From the NCBI GenBank assembly GCA_020435995.1, contig JAGQYO010000008.1, forward strand, positions 1 to 64,000: a stretch of 64,000 nucleotides of DNA. Direction: 5' to 3'. Origin of the DNA: Flavobacteriales bacterium (GTDB lineage Bacteria > Bacteroidota > Bacteroidia > Flavobacteriales_G > Salibacteraceae). Made by a program: the position numbers and the translations under genes. Under the pieces are notes generated by a model. The model was not told the origin of the DNA, did no database searches, and saw only the letters and a list, made by a program, of their open reading frames with translations. Each line of letters begins with the position of its first letter. Within the stretch, counting starts at the first letter, position 1. Shown here in pieces: positions 1 through 9,790 of the stretch.

Positions 1-920
1 AACGCTTTTGCCATGGCCTTCGCATTCTTACTTACTTGCACCATGTAGTGGAAATAATCGTCGGTAAGAGCTTCGCCAAATGCTACGGCTTTAGAAGCGA
101 TAACGTGCTCCAAAGGACCGCCTTGAGTACCTGGAAATACACCTGAATCGAGCAAGGAAGTAAAGGACCTTAATTCGCCTTTTGGCGTTTTCAAACCAAA
201 TGGATTGTCAAAGTCTTTTCCAACCATAATAACTCCACCGCGAGGTCCTCTTAGGGTTTTGTGCGTAGTTGTTGTCACGACGTGACAATGCGGAATTGGG
301 TCATTTAGAAGTCCTTTGGCTATTAATCCAGCAGGGTGTGAAACATCAGCTAAAAGAATAGCACCAACCATGTCGGCAATTTCTCTAAACCGCATGTAAT
401 CCCAATCGCGAGAATAGGCCGAAGCACCACAAATAATCATTTTGGGTTTCACTTCTTTGGCTTTTGCTTCCACAATATCCATGTCTACAACGCCCGTTTC
501 TTTGGTTACACCATAGAAATGCGCATTGTAAAGTTTGCCCGAAAAGTTCACTGGAGAACCGTGGGTAAGATGTCCACCATGCGATAAATCGAAGCCCAGA
601 ATGGCATCACCTGGATTTAGGCAAGCCAGCATAACTGCCGCATTGGCTTGTGCTCCAGAGTGAGGTTGCACGTTGGCCCATTCGGCATTAAATAATGTTT
701 TGAGACGGTTAATCGCTTCATTTTCAATTTGATCCACTATTTCGCAGCCACCATAATATCTTTTTCCTGGCAGTCCTTCAGCGTACTTATTGGTAACCAC
801 CGAGCCCATGGCTTTCATCACTTGTTTCGATACAAAGTTTTCTGAAGCAATTAATTCTAAGCCACTTTTTTGGCGATGTTTTTCCTCTTTAAGGAGCGAA
901 TAAATGAAGGAGTCTTTCAT
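1..920 (-). CDS. glyA: Serine hydroxymethyltransferase (partial, C-terminus off the window)
   Basis: This enzyme interconverts serine and glycine using tetrahydrofolate and pyridoxal phosphate in the cytoplasm, and supplies one-carbon units. About 306 N-terminal residues are visible, out of a usual length near 420. The N-terminal stretch reads LELIASENF, the active-site region has [13 protein letters not shown] and SGAQAN, and the PLP-binding lysine lies in [14 protein letters not shown]. These are textbook GlyA motifs. The start is the ATG at 918-920 and gives [10 protein letters not shown]. The gene runs off the left edge, so its end and downstream neighbours are unknown. A TAATTTTG -7-like box lies about 35 bases upstream. 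Identity is certain; only completeness is open. Confidence 0.97.
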   Translation of the reverse strand, partial: MKDSFIYSLLKEEKHRQKSGLELIASENFVSKQVMKAMGSVVTNKYAEGLPGKRYYGGCEIVDQIENEAINRLKTLFNAEWANVQPHSGAQANAAVMLACLNPGDAILGFDLSHGGHLTHGSPVNFSGKLYNAHFYGVTKETGVVDMDIVEAKAKEVKPKMIICGASAYSRDWDYMRFREIADMVGAILLADVSHPAGLIAKGLLNDPIPHCHVVTTTTHKTLRGPRGGVIMVGKDFDNPFGLKTPKGELRSFTSLLDSGVFPGTQGGPLEHVIASKAVAFGEALTDDYFHYMVQVSKNAKAMAKA

Positions 921-955
921 GAAATGTAGGATTAATGTAAATAATGAACCGCGCG

Positions 956-963
956 CAAAATTA
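956..963 (-). promoter_or_regulatory. Candidate -7 box (TAATTTTG) for glyA
   Basis: On the minus strand this reads TAATTTTG, matching the Bacteroidota TAnnTTTG -7 consensus. It lies 35 bases before the glyA ATG. No clear TTG -33 element was found at the usual spacing, so this is a motif match only. Confidence 0.45.
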
Positions 964-1033
964 AGTGATTTAAGAAGGGAGATTGGCTAAAAACTCTTTA
1001 AAGTTAAAGCAAGGTTAGAATCAGAAATATACC

Positions 1034-1975
1034 TTATCTGGAAGTATGCAATTCAATAGACAGCTTTAATTGTTGAGAGTAAATGTCTGCCCCGATTTTA
1101 TTTAGATGACTTCTGTCATTCCAAAATTTGGTGGATGCGTTTAATATGGTTGAATTAGTATGGTCTAAATAAATGCAATTCAAAGATTTTAGGCAAGAAT
1201 CCATTTTTTGGTTATCCAATTGGCAAACATCGTTGTACCTTGGAGATGTGAAAAAAAATAGCTGTTTGTTGTTTTTTAAGGCAAAATCGCGAATCTCGAT
1301 TAACGAGTTGACATAAATGGAATTTAATGTCAACCTGGAGTTGATACAACGTTGATCTTGAGTTTCAAACTCTTTATTTTCCATTAGTTCTTGGGTGTTT
1401 TTTGGTGGTAGCGGATCATATCCTAAATAATTTTTGTAATCATATTTAGGTTTAAAGTAGTTTTTTAAAGATGAAATTACTTTTCCATTATAAGTGATAC
1501 ACCATAAATAATACTGCAAAGGATTTGCTTGGTTTAACTTTTTGATATGTTTTTGAATGATACTGTTATTATAAAAATGGACGTTCAAAACGTCTAAATC
1601 CTCACCTGAATAATTAGGGTCAAAGGCGTTGTAAAGATCTAGTTGCACCAAAACAGTTTGTTTTTTTTTCGCTGGCAATACTCCAACGAGCGCATTGGAG
1701 TATGCAACAGATCGTCTCATTAACCCCACATTATATGAATTAGAATCAATTACACTTGGGTCCACATGAAAATAAGCCCTTGAGTTGCCTAGTACGATCA
1801 CGTTCAAGCTGTCTTTTATTTTTAAATAATGGTTGATTTTACCCATGCTTTCGCCGCTCATTACTTGATTGCCAATGCTGTTCAGCGCCAAGTATGCTAA
1901 TTTATCCAATATGAAAATGCTGAGCAAGGTTATAGAGAGAAGCGAAAGTATTTTTCTGAATTGTATTTTACTCAT
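1034..1975 (-). CDS. SGNH/DltD-like membrane-anchored hydrolase, partner of the MBOAT acyltransferase
   Basis: This 313-residue protein has one N-terminal membrane segment (about residues 8-32) and an extracytoplasmic domain. A GNSR block at residues 63-66 places Ser65 as the likely nucleophile, and DRSH near the C-terminus (Asp287, His290) fits the SGNH Asp-x-x-His motif. It starts 5 bases after the stop of the upstream MBOAT gene. MBOAT proteins often pair with SGNH-like partners in O-acetylation of exopolysaccharides (AlgI with AlgJ/AlgX) or D-alanylation (DltB with DltD). It therefore probably completes acyl transfer to a cell-surface glycan. The substrate cannot be told from sequence. 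Lys and Asn are abundant, as in neighbouring genes. Confidence 0.72.
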   Translation of the reverse strand: MSKIQFRKILSLLSITLLSIFILDKLAYLALNSIGNQVMSGESMGKINHYLKIKDSLNVIVLGNSRAYFHVDPSVIDSNSYNVGLMRRSVAYSNALVGVLPAKKKQTVLVQLDLYNAFDPNYSGEDLDVLNVHFYNNSIIQKHIKKLNQANPLQYYLWCITYNGKVISSLKNYFKPKYDYKNYLGYDPLPPKNTQELMENKEFETQDQRCINSRLTLNSIYVNSLIEIRDFALKNNKQLFFFTSPRYNDVCQLDNQKMDSCLKSLNCIYLDHTNSTILNASTKFWNDRSHLNKIGADIYSQQLKLSIELHTSR

Positions 1976-1980
1976 TACGC

Positions 1981-3405
1981 TTAGAATTGAAAGTAAATGA
2001 AATTCAAGGAAGTGGAATGGAAGAGCGCCATCAAAGTAATTACGATGCTAGTTAAAAAAACGAATTTTACAAGAGAGAAATATGACCCCAAAGATTCGAG
2101 ATTCATCCCTTTTTTGAACAAATAAATATCAAATAGTATTCCGATAAGAAGTACTACGATTGCATTGGTTTGCACTTGGATATCATTGATGTAAGGTGCA
2201 GAAAAATCAAATTCTAGTAATTTTAAAAAGGCTTCAATTGCCAAAGTGAAATTGTTGGCTCTGAAAAATATCCAAGCGATGAGAACAATCGTAAAAGTGT
2301 AAATCCAACCAAGTACTTTTCCTAATGCAATGTACTTTTGGAAAAAGACAAAATATTTTGTCAATCCTTTTTCTAAACTCAAAACCAAGCCGTGAATACC
2401 GCCCCATATCACAAAATTCCAAGAACTTCCATGCCACAATCCTCCGAGCAACATTGTGAGCATTAAATTGCGGTACGTAAAAATTTTATTTATTCGATTA
2501 CCGCCTAAAGAGATATACAAATAATCACGAAGCCAAGTGGAAAGCGAAATGTGCCATTTGCGCCAAAACTCCGTAAGTGAAGTTGAAAAGTAGGGCAGAT
2601 TGAAATTTCTTTCGAACTTAAAGCCCAATAGTCTCGCTGTACCAATGGCAATATCAGAATACCCCGCAAAGTCGAAATAAATTTGGAAGGCGTAAAACAA
2701 AGTAGCTAAGAAAACGGTGCTCGAATTGTAAGCACCTGGATTTTGATAAATCACATCAACATAGACCCCTAGTGAATCGGCTATTACAATTTTGCGAAAC
2801 AACCCAATAATTATTTGAAAAATTCCAGCCTTGAAATCATCAATATGGATTCGTCTTTTTTGGCTGAGTTGAGGAATCAAATTGGACGCTCTTTCAATTG
2901 GTCCAGCGACTAATTGAGGAAAGAACGCCACATAGGTAAAGAAGGTTAAGATGCTGCGTGAGGGTTCTATTTTATTTCTATAAATGTCGATGGAGTAGCT
3001 CATGGTTTGAAAGGTGTAAAAGCTAATTCCAATAGGCAGAATAATATTTAAAGTCACGTGATTGGGCTGCCAGCCGATTGCAGAGAACATCGATTCAAAG
3101 GATTCAATAAAAAAATTGAAGTATTTGAATATTGACAACAACAATAGGTTGGTTGAAATACTCGCAATGAGCCAAGCTTTTTTCTTTTTTAAACAAATGG
3201 AATCGTGAATTATTAAACCGATAACATAGTCAATGGTTGAGCTAAAAATGATCAAAGACAAAAAACGCCAATCCCACCAGCCATAGAAGAAGTAGCTTGC
3301 GAATAACAACAGGAAGTTTTGTAAAGTTAGTCTTGAATTAAGACTCCAATACAAGATGAAGACCACTGGCAAAAACAGTAAATATTCTATTGAATTGAAT
3401 AGCAT
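1981..3405 (-). CDS. MBOAT family O-acyltransferase (AlgI-like)
   Basis: This 474-residue polytopic protein moves acyl groups (usually acetyl) across the inner membrane for polysaccharide modification. Family motifs are clear: FPQLVAGPIERA near residue 165, FWRKWHISLSTWLRDYLY near 280-297, and GGLWHGSSWNFVIWGGIHG near 321-339. The conserved WHG histidine is His325 and a second one is His338. Length matches AlgI/DltB-like enzymes. It lies between the upstream GT39-like gene (33 bases away) and the downstream SGNH-like gene (5 bases away), all on the minus strand, so the three probably form one transcript. No cytochrome- or alginate-specific genes are nearby, so alginate itself is unlikely. Confidence 0.9.
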   Translation of the reverse strand: MLFNSIEYLLFLPVVFILYWSLNSRLTLQNFLLLFASYFFYGWWDWRFLSLIIFSSTIDYVIGLIIHDSICLKKKKAWLIASISTNLLLLSIFKYFNFFIESFESMFSAIGWQPNHVTLNIILPIGISFYTFQTMSYSIDIYRNKIEPSRSILTFFTYVAFFPQLVAGPIERASNLIPQLSQKRRIHIDDFKAGIFQIIIGLFRKIVIADSLGVYVDVIYQNPGAYNSSTVFLATLFYAFQIYFDFAGYSDIAIGTARLLGFKFERNFNLPYFSTSLTEFWRKWHISLSTWLRDYLYISLGGNRINKIFTYRNLMLTMLLGGLWHGSSWNFVIWGGIHGLVLSLEKGLTKYFVFFQKYIALGKVLGWIYTFTIVLIAWIFFRANNFTLAIEAFLKLLEFDFSAPYINDIQVQTNAIVVLLIGILFDIYLFKKGMNLESLGSYFSLVKFVFLTSIVITLMALFHSTSLNFIYFQF

Positions 3406-3437
3406 TTATCGAATTTGGGAGTGAGTTTTTATTTAAA

Positions 3438-4724
3438 TCAACTTTTTTTTTCAGTTAAAACCTTGTTCAGAAGTCTATTTACTAAAGGAAATTTTGAGCA
3501 AATTGCCGAGGCCGCGTAAATAATCAGAATCGGTTCAAGTGTGATGGTTCTAAATCGATTTTGGTTGTACCACAAAACCGAAAACCCAAACATTACGGCA
3601 AATAAACCTATAAAAATCAGGTGCTCTTTTGGGTACTTGGTAAGCGCATTCCATAATGTTATGTATGCGAACAGAAAAATGGGCGCCGATAATAAAAATG
3701 AAACCAACCAGAGCTTAAATGGATAATATCTGAAATTGAAACCAGGACTTAGGAAATTAAAGGCATTGGCCAATTTCAATTTGATAAAATCTAAGGTGTT
3801 GGTAGCAATCCAATTTAGAGCGTAATTGAAATAAGCAGGTTGTTTCAACTTATGTGGAAGTGCCATAAGTGAATCATGAATTGATCCATTTGCAGTTGCC
3901 ATGTAGTTGAGGTGGTTGATTTCTTGCAATTTTTCTTTTTCTCCGAAAACCACTTGGTACCCAAATGGGGAGTTCCCAGTATAAAAATGAAATTGACCAC
4001 CATTACTTGAAATTACATATTGCTGGTGTTTGTTTAAGTTGAAAAAACCAAAAGGTAGAGTAGTTAGAAAACATACCCCTGCAAAAACCAAACTCTTTGA
4101 AATTCCAATCTTAATTGGCCAAGCCACCATTAGAGATAGAAAAATAATGGGTGCAAAGAGCAAAATGTGTGACTTGGTAAGGAACGTTAAAGAAAATAAA
4201 AGTGCGGCGATGAGTACAGTTGTCCAATCTTTTACAATGGTCATCTGATGAATGTAAAAGAGCGCAATGATTAAAAATGATTGGAACACGATTTCTGTAC
4301 AGATGCTGTGTACCCACCAAAAAGTAAAAGGATAAACAGCAAAAATTACGGTAGCCAACAGGGCTACTTGATAATTAAACAGATTTTTTGCCAGCTTATA
4401 CAAATACACGCCACTCACCGCAGACAATGTGAGCTGAAAAAGTACAATTGCCGAAATCGAAAAACTTCCGAAACAGATTTTGAAAACAGATATTAGAAAT
4501 GGATAAAGAGGGGAAACGATAAACCGACCAACATCCAAATCAAAATTGCCAGCTAAAATTCTCTCAGAAAGGGTTAGATATGTGGCGCTATCTGAACACA
4601 ATTCACAATTGTCGTAACCAGAAAAAAGAGTGAATAAAAGGCGAATTGAGAAGTAGGTAAAAAAAATTACCCATGAGGTTTTAAGCTCAGAAACTTGAAA
4701 TTTGTTATTCGTCTTTATCTTCAT
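3438..4724 (-). CDS. GT39/ArnT-like polyprenyl-phosphate-sugar glycosyltransferase, polytopic
   Basis: A hydrophobic protein of about 428 residues with many membrane segments. The first periplasmic loop contains DSATYLTLSERIL, resembling the acidic D-x-x-x-Y loop of GT39/GT83 (PMT_2) enzymes. These use polyprenyl-phosphate-linked sugars as donors outside the inner membrane. The ATG at 4722-4724 (MKIKTNN) is preferred over the upstream TTG at 4742, which would add six residues. It leads the minus-strand group with the MBOAT and SGNH-like genes and is divergent from the flippase gene at 4840. The specific sugar and acceptor are unknown. Confidence 0.68.
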   Translation of the reverse strand: MKIKTNNKFQVSELKTSWVIFFTYFSIRLLFTLFSGYDNCELCSDSATYLTLSERILAGNFDLDVGRFIVSPLYPFLISVFKICFGSFSISAIVLFQLTLSAVSGVYLYKLAKNLFNYQVALLATVIFAVYPFTFWWVHSICTEIVFQSFLIIALFYIHQMTIVKDWTTVLIAALLFSLTFLTKSHILLFAPIIFLSLMVAWPIKIGISKSLVFAGVCFLTTLPFGFFNLNKHQQYVISSNGGQFHFYTGNSPFGYQVVFGEKEKLQEINHLNYMATANGSIHDSLMALPHKLKQPAYFNYALNWIATNTLDFIKLKLANAFNFLSPGFNFRYYPFKLWLVSFLLSAPIFLFAYITLWNALTKYPKEHLIFIGLFAVMFGFSVLWYNQNRFRTITLEPILIIYAASAICSKFPLVNRLLNKVLTEKKS

Positions 4725-4839
4725 TTTTGATATAAGCAACAATAATAAACGATATCATTCATTGATTTAATCGAAGGTTAATTGGTTGAATCTTTTGGAA
4801 TCATATTACTTTGAACCCTAATAAATAAAAAAGGCTTTT

Positions 4840-6150
4840 TTGGCTTCTAATACCTCGAATTTCATTCTTAGAAAGTTTCTTTCTGCCTCGGCACTTGTTT
4901 TTGGACTTGGTGTGCTTGCGAAGGTTGTGGGTCTATTTCGTGAAATTGTAGTAGCAGATGCATTCGGTTTGTCTCCCAACTTGGACCTATTTTACCTTGC
5001 TCTTCTGGTTCCTTTGTATCTACTCAATACTTTAATTAATCCACTTGGGTCTTCGGTTGTTCCTGTCTTGAATCAACTAAAATTGAATGATAAAAATGAA
5101 GCGGTAACATTTACTAATAGCGTTTTGACTTGGCTTCTTTTCGGGCTTTGTTTTATCGCCGTTGTCCTTCCGTTGTGTAGCGATTTAATTGCCAGAATAT
5201 TGTCGGTTTCTACCTCAGATTATGAAAAATTCAACCAATTTACTTGGATTTTTGGAGCATTAATCGTCCTACAGGGTTTGGGTAGTTATGTGTTGATTCA
5301 ACTTGAAAGCGAAAAAATATTTGGATTGTCTTCACTCCAGGCGTTTTTATCGTCCGGGGGTGTAATTGCGTTTTTGTGGTTCGAGTCCAGTATAACATCA
5401 ATGGCAAATGGCTTACTCGTTGGCGCACTTTTTTTTCTAGGAATCTCTTTAGCGATACTTTATTTTAAAACCGATATCCGATTAGGGATTTCGTTAAAAC
5501 TCGATACCATTCACAAGCCATTTAGGCAGCAATATGCCTTGCTTTTTGCTTCTAGTCTGATGATGGGTTCGACGTTTGTTGTCGATCAAGGAATGGCCTC
5601 GTTTATCGGTCCCACCAACGTTTCTGCCGTTAATTATGGTTTTCGGGTCGTGAGTTTATTCACAGGAATGGGAGCCTTGGCCTTGGGGTCAGTAGCACTT
5701 CCATATTTTTCTGAACTTGCCGCCATAGGCCAAAAGGATGAATTGCGGAAGTTGGTTCGACAGATTCTGGGAATTACATTCTTGTCAAGTGGATTAATCA
5801 TCGCAGGTATTTTCTTTTTCGGAGATTTTATAGTTTCTATGTTATTTGAGCGAGGTAGTTTTTCCAATCAAAATGTAGAAATTGTTGCATCTATTTTTAA
5901 ATGGTATTCTGTGCAACTGCCTTTTTATATAGGAGGAATTGTGTTGGTTAGGTTAATTGCCTCCTTTAAAAATAGTCGACCTGTACTTTGGATTTCATTT
6001 GGCAACTTATTGTTAAACATTATTTGCAATATCATTTTTGTAAAGTGGTGGGGGGTTGTAGGTATCGCTATTTCAACTTCTTGTGTTTACATATTTTCCT
6101 TTGTTTTGCTTTGGCGGCAAAGCACAAAAATTCTTTCATCAAATGTCTGA
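4840..6150 (+). CDS. MurJ/MviN-like lipid-linked oligosaccharide flippase
   Basis: This 436-residue multi-pass protein belongs to the MOP superfamily. The N-terminal VVGLFREIVVADAFG and the following DLFYLALLVP segment resemble the MurJ signature (RhxGLhREhhhA-FG, D-FxxAh). Such proteins move lipid II or other undecaprenyl-linked glycans across the inner membrane. No in-frame ATG is available at the N-terminus because TAA occurs at 4822-4824, so TTG at 4840 is the likely start. It is the first gene of a plus-strand operon of glycosyltransferases and overlaps the next gene by 8 bases. Since the locus also has a Wzx-like protein, it could be a dedicated exporter of this glycan instead of the housekeeping MurJ. 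Confidence 0.75.
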   Translation: MASNTSNFILRKFLSASALVFGLGVLAKVVGLFREIVVADAFGLSPNLDLFYLALLVPLYLLNTLINPLGSSVVPVLNQLKLNDKNEAVTFTNSVLTWLLFGLCFIAVVLPLCSDLIARILSVSTSDYEKFNQFTWIFGALIVLQGLGSYVLIQLESEKIFGLSSLQAFLSSGGVIAFLWFESSITSMANGLLVGALFFLGISLAILYFKTDIRLGISLKLDTIHKPFRQQYALLFASSLMMGSTFVVDQGMASFIGPTNVSAVNYGFRVVSLFTGMGALALGSVALPYFSELAAIGQKDELRKLVRQILGITFLSSGLIIAGIFFFGDFIVSMLFERGSFSNQNVEIVASIFKWYSVQLPFYIGGIVLVRLIASFKNSRPVLWISFGNLLLNIICNIIFVKWWGVVGIAISTSCVYIFSFVLLWRQSTKILSSNV

Positions 6151-6826
6151 ACAAGGTTATAACCAGGATACAATTTGGGATTTCTATCAAAATGAAATGG
6201 CCGAATCTTTTGAAGGAAGTTCGGCTCGCATCACTTATTTGCTTAATCAAATACCCAAGGGAAGCAGATGCCTCAATATCGGTGTTGGAAGTGGCATCCT
6301 AGAATACAAAGCCCATCAATTGGGAATAGATGTTTATAGCCTTGATCCTTCGGACAAATCCATTCAAAAGCTCAACGAGAAATTCCCTAAAAGGGCCACA
6401 GTTGGATTCAGTCAGGAGATGCCTTTTGAGAATGCTTCATTCGATTGTGTAATTATGTCAGAAGTACTCGAACATCTGAGTGATGAGGTGCTAACGTCAA
6501 CTATTATTGAAGTGAGAAGGGTATTGAAACCCGGAGGAGTATTTATCGGAACCGTACCTTCAAATGAGAACTTGGCTTTGAATCAGATCGTGAGCCCCTC
6601 CGATGGCTTTGTTTTTCACCGATGGGGGCATTTGCAGTCGTTTAATAAAGAAAGGCTTAAGAAAATGTTGACCAAGTCTTTTTCAAGAACTGAAGTAACT
6701 GAAAAACTTTTTGTGAATTGGGCCACACTAAATTGGAAAGGAAAAGTAATCGGATTTCTTAGGCTATCGGCCTTTTACCTTGGAAGCCCAGGAGCTGGCA
6801 GAAATTTATTTTTTAAGGCGTGGTGA
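6143..6826 (+). CDS. Class I SAM-dependent methyltransferase
   Basis: A 227-residue Rossmann-fold methyltransferase. Motif I is CLNIGVGSGILEY, followed by an acidic VYSLDPS strand and FDCVIMSEVLEHLSDE, typical of the Methyltransf_11/UbiE-like group. A start exists further upstream at 6083, but that would place 22 codons inside the flippase gene. The ATG at 6143 overlaps the flippase stop by 8 bases, which suggests translational coupling. Position between a flippase and a GT4 gene implies methylation of a sugar or a lipid-linked glycan. The substrate is unknown. Confidence 0.82.
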   Translation: MSEQGYNQDTIWDFYQNEMAESFEGSSARITYLLNQIPKGSRCLNIGVGSGILEYKAHQLGIDVYSLDPSDKSIQKLNEKFPKRATVGFSQEMPFENASFDCVIMSEVLEHLSDEVLTSTIIEVRRVLKPGGVFIGTVPSNENLALNQIVSPSDGFVFHRWGHLQSFNKERLKKMLTKSFSRTEVTEKLFVNWATLNWKGKVIGFLRLSAFYLGSPGAGRNLFFKAW

Positions 6827-7890
6827 ACCAACCTATTTGTTTTGTGATTTCTTCGATGAAGGGAGGAGGAGCCGCTAGGGTGATGAGCTATATTGGCAAC
6901 CATGTTTCGACCCAAAGCCCGGCTGTGATTCTCACGCTGGATCAGGCCGATTCATTTTATAATTTGAATAACAATGTTCGAGTCATTCATTTGAACGAAA
7001 TGGGAGATTCAAATTCGGTTCTAGAGGCCATTAAGTCCAATAAAAAGAGAATTAAACGAATTAGAAAAAAAATTTTGGAGTTCAATCCGAAATCCGTTCT
7101 GTCGTTTGGCACCGAAACAAACGTGCTTGTGCTTATGGCTTTGCATGGCGCAGGTATTCCTGTTTATGTATCGGATAGGAACGACCCATTTCAGAAAAAT
7201 GAAAACTTGTATTGGCGATTGTTGAGGAAATTTTATTACCCAAAAGCGGAATTGATCATTTGTCAAACTAAAAGATCAGATGGTTTTATTCATTCTAATA
7301 TTAAGGGGGCTAAAACGCGAATAATCGGCAACCCTGTTCAAATTGGGGAATGGAACATTGAAGAGAAAAAAAAGGAAATTCTCTTTGTTGGTAGGTTTCA
7401 GTATGCAAAAGGTTTTGATAGAATCCCTCTGATATTGAAAGATTTAGATTTAAAAGATTGGACGGTTAATGTGCTTGGACCAAGTGATGATATGGAAAAG
7501 ATCAAATCTGATTGCGAGCAATTGCTACCGAATACTCAGATTAATTTTTTAGGTCAAGTGAGCAACGTTGAGTCATATTATAGAAGTGCATCAATATTTG
7601 TGCTTCCGAGCAGAAGTGAAGGTTTCCCAAATGCCTTGTTAGAGGCCATGTCGTGGGGATGTGTGCCAGTTGTTTTTGAAGTTGGCGGCACGCAAGATTT
7701 AATCCAACACGGTGTAAACGGATTTGTAGTTCGGCAAGGTAGATTTTCCGAAATGACAAATCAGATTGGTTTTTTACAAAAAGAAGATTCGGTAAGAAAT
7801 CGCATGGCTCAAGCTTGCATTGTGAAGGTAAAAGAATTTGAAATGAAGCACATTTGCGAACAATGGTCTCAATTATTAAACTTGAAATAG
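6820..7890 (+). CDS. GT4 family glycosyltransferase
   Basis: A 356-residue GT-B fold enzyme predicted to transfer a sugar from a nucleotide donor to a lipid-linked glycan on the cytoplasmic face. The N-terminus has the SSMKGGGAARVM loop, which binds acceptor or phosphate. The C-terminal domain has FVGRFQYAKG and the retaining GT4 signature EGFPNALLE (E-x7-E), followed by GGTQDLI and HGVNGFVV. GTG at 6820 or the adjacent GTG at 6823 is the start, overlapping the methyltransferase stop. It lies 1 base before asnB. Linkage and sugar cannot be predicted. Confidence 0.9.
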   Translation: MVNQPICFVISSMKGGGAARVMSYIGNHVSTQSPAVILTLDQADSFYNLNNNVRVIHLNEMGDSNSVLEAIKSNKKRIKRIRKKILEFNPKSVLSFGTETNVLVLMALHGAGIPVYVSDRNDPFQKNENLYWRLLRKFYYPKAELIICQTKRSDGFIHSNIKGAKTRIIGNPVQIGEWNIEEKKKEILFVGRFQYAKGFDRIPLILKDLDLKDWTVNVLGPSDDMEKIKSDCEQLLPNTQINFLGQVSNVESYYRSASIFVLPSRSEGFPNALLEAMSWGCVPVVFEVGGTQDLIQHGVNGFVVRQGRFSEMTNQIGFLQKEDSVRNRMAQACIVKVKEFEMKHICEQWSQLLNLK

Positions 7891-7891
7891 C

Positions 7892-9790
7892 ATGTGCGGA
7901 ATCTGTGGTTTAATTGATTTTGATAATGGCTCCAACTTGGAGCAATTAACTCAAATGAATGCTACGCTCACCCACAGAGGCCCAGATGCTGAAGGTCATT
8001 TTTTTGAGGAAATAGGAAGTGTACAGGTAGGTCTTGGTCACAAGCGATTATCCATTATTGACTTATCAAACCACGCCAACCAACCCATGCATTCTGAGGA
8101 TAAAAAATGGGCGATTGTATTCAACGGTGAAGTATATAATTTCCATGAAATTCGAAAAGAATTAGAAGCCCTTGGAGAGACATTCACAACCCAATCCGAT
8201 ACCGAAGTGGTACTCAAAAGCTGGAGAAAATGGGGAGAAAAAGCAGTTGATCGATTTATAGGAATGTTTGCCTTTGCCATTTTGGATAAAACTACTCAAA
8301 AGCTTGTGTTGGTTCGTGACAGAGCAGGGGTAAAGCCGCTGTATTACTTCCACAAAAACGGAGTGTTTTTATTCGGGTCGGAATTGAAGGCATTGATGGC
8401 ACACCCAAAATTCGAACGAGTTATTGATCCTGATACTACCGCGCTATATATGAAGTATGGGTATTATCCCGAGCCACATACCGTATTTAAAAATTGTTTT
8501 AAACTCCCTGCAGCTTCTATTTTAGAAGTTGATATAAAGACAAATACAAGCCGCGTTGAAGCCTATTGGAGTCCGTTTAGGAACATCGAAAAACCGTCGG
8601 AATTTTCAGAAGGAGAAACCCTTGAGCGGGTTGAAAATTTGTTGGTTGACTCTTTTAAATATCGAATGGTTTCAGATGTGCCTGTTGGCGTGTTTCTCAG
8701 CGGAGGGTATGACAGCACAGCAGTAACCGCCTTATTACAAAAGCAATCCAACCAGCCTTTAAATACATTTACAATTGGTTTTGATGAAAAAGGGTTTAAT
8801 GAGGCTCCATTTGCCTCGGTTATAGCAAATCGTTTGGGAACCAACCATACCGAAGAATATTGTACCCACCAAGATGCCCAGCAAGTGATTCCTGAATTGG
8901 GGGAAATTTATTGTGAACCTTTTGGAGATAGTTCTGCCATCCCAACAATATTGGTCAGCCGAATGGCCAAAAAGCATGTAAAAGTAGCCCTGAGTGCGGA
9001 TGGAGGTGACGAACTTTTTGCGGGATATGGTAAATACAAAACAACCAAAAAATACCTCGATATGCTTGCTTCACTTCCTCTTCCTAAAGTCATTTCATCC
9101 GTGATGGGCAGCATCAAACCCATCGTACCTTTCTCGATGTTAGGATACAATGCCAAACGCAGATATAGCAAGGTGGAAGAAATGCTTGCGTCGGCCCTTT
9201 CCTCAACAATGGTCATGAAACTTAATAGTGCTGTATTGGTCCCGCAAGAGCTAAAAAAACTGGTATTAAATTCAGCTTATGAGCTAAAGACAAACTTCGA
9301 TTTGACATCGAATTGCGGCCACAAATTTGAAGATAATTTAATGCTTGCAACGGACTATAAAACCTACATGGTAGATGATATTCTTACCAAAGTAGACAGA
9401 GCCACCATGTCGGTTGGCTTGGAAGGCCGCGAACCCATGCTCGATCACAGGTTAGCCGAGTTTTTAGCAACCGTGCCTTATTCTTTAAAAACCAAAAATG
9501 AGGACCCAAAATATCTTCTGAAAACCATTGTCCATAAGTATGTTCCCAAAGAAATGATGGATCGGCCAAAGATGGGTTTTGCGGTACCTGTAGAAAAGTG
9601 GATGAAGGATGAACTTGTAGAAATGCTCGAAGAGACCTTAAGCTTTTCGGCAATTAAAGATGCGGGAGTATTCAACCCAAATGAGGTTGAAAACTTGAAG
9701 AGAAGTTATCTCAATGGTAAGGAAGAAGATTTTCGCGCGGTTTGGTTTTTATTCGTTTTTCAATTGTGGTACAACCAATGGATGAAGTAA
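7892..9790 (+). CDS. asnB: Asparagine synthase (glutamine-hydrolysing)
   Basis: A 632-residue class II glutamine amidotransferase fused to a PP-loop synthetase. The mature N-terminus is Cys2 (MCGICG), the ammonia-producing nucleophile. GHKRLSIIDLS and VFNGEVYN follow in the glutaminase domain. The PP-loop reads SGGYDST near residue 269, where most homologues have SGG-Leu/Phe/Val-DS. SADGGDELFAGYGKY completes the ATP site. AsnB-type enzymes are common inside Bacteroidota polysaccharide clusters, where they may amidate sugar acids such as uronamides as well as make asparagine. The role here is inferred from context. It overlaps the next GT4 gene by 13 bases. Confidence 0.93.
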   Translation: MCGICGLIDFDNGSNLEQLTQMNATLTHRGPDAEGHFFEEIGSVQVGLGHKRLSIIDLSNHANQPMHSEDKKWAIVFNGEVYNFHEIRKELEALGETFTTQSDTEVVLKSWRKWGEKAVDRFIGMFAFAILDKTTQKLVLVRDRAGVKPLYYFHKNGVFLFGSELKALMAHPKFERVIDPDTTALYMKYGYYPEPHTVFKNCFKLPAASILEVDIKTNTSRVEAYWSPFRNIEKPSEFSEGETLERVENLLVDSFKYRMVSDVPVGVFLSGGYDSTAVTALLQKQSNQPLNTFTIGFDEKGFNEAPFASVIANRLGTNHTEEYCTHQDAQQVIPELGEIYCEPFGDSSAIPTILVSRMAKKHVKVALSADGGDELFAGYGKYKTTKKYLDMLASLPLPKVISSVMGSIKPIVPFSMLGYNAKRRYSKVEEMLASALSSTMVMKLNSAVLVPQELKKLVLNSAYELKTNFDLTSNCGHKFEDNLMLATDYKTYMVDDILTKVDRATMSVGLEGREPMLDHRLAEFLATVPYSLKTKNEDPKYLLKTIVHKYVPKEMMDRPKMGFAVPVEKWMKDELVEMLEETLSFSAIKDAGVFNPNEVENLKRSYLNGKEEDFRAVWFLFVFQLWYNQWMK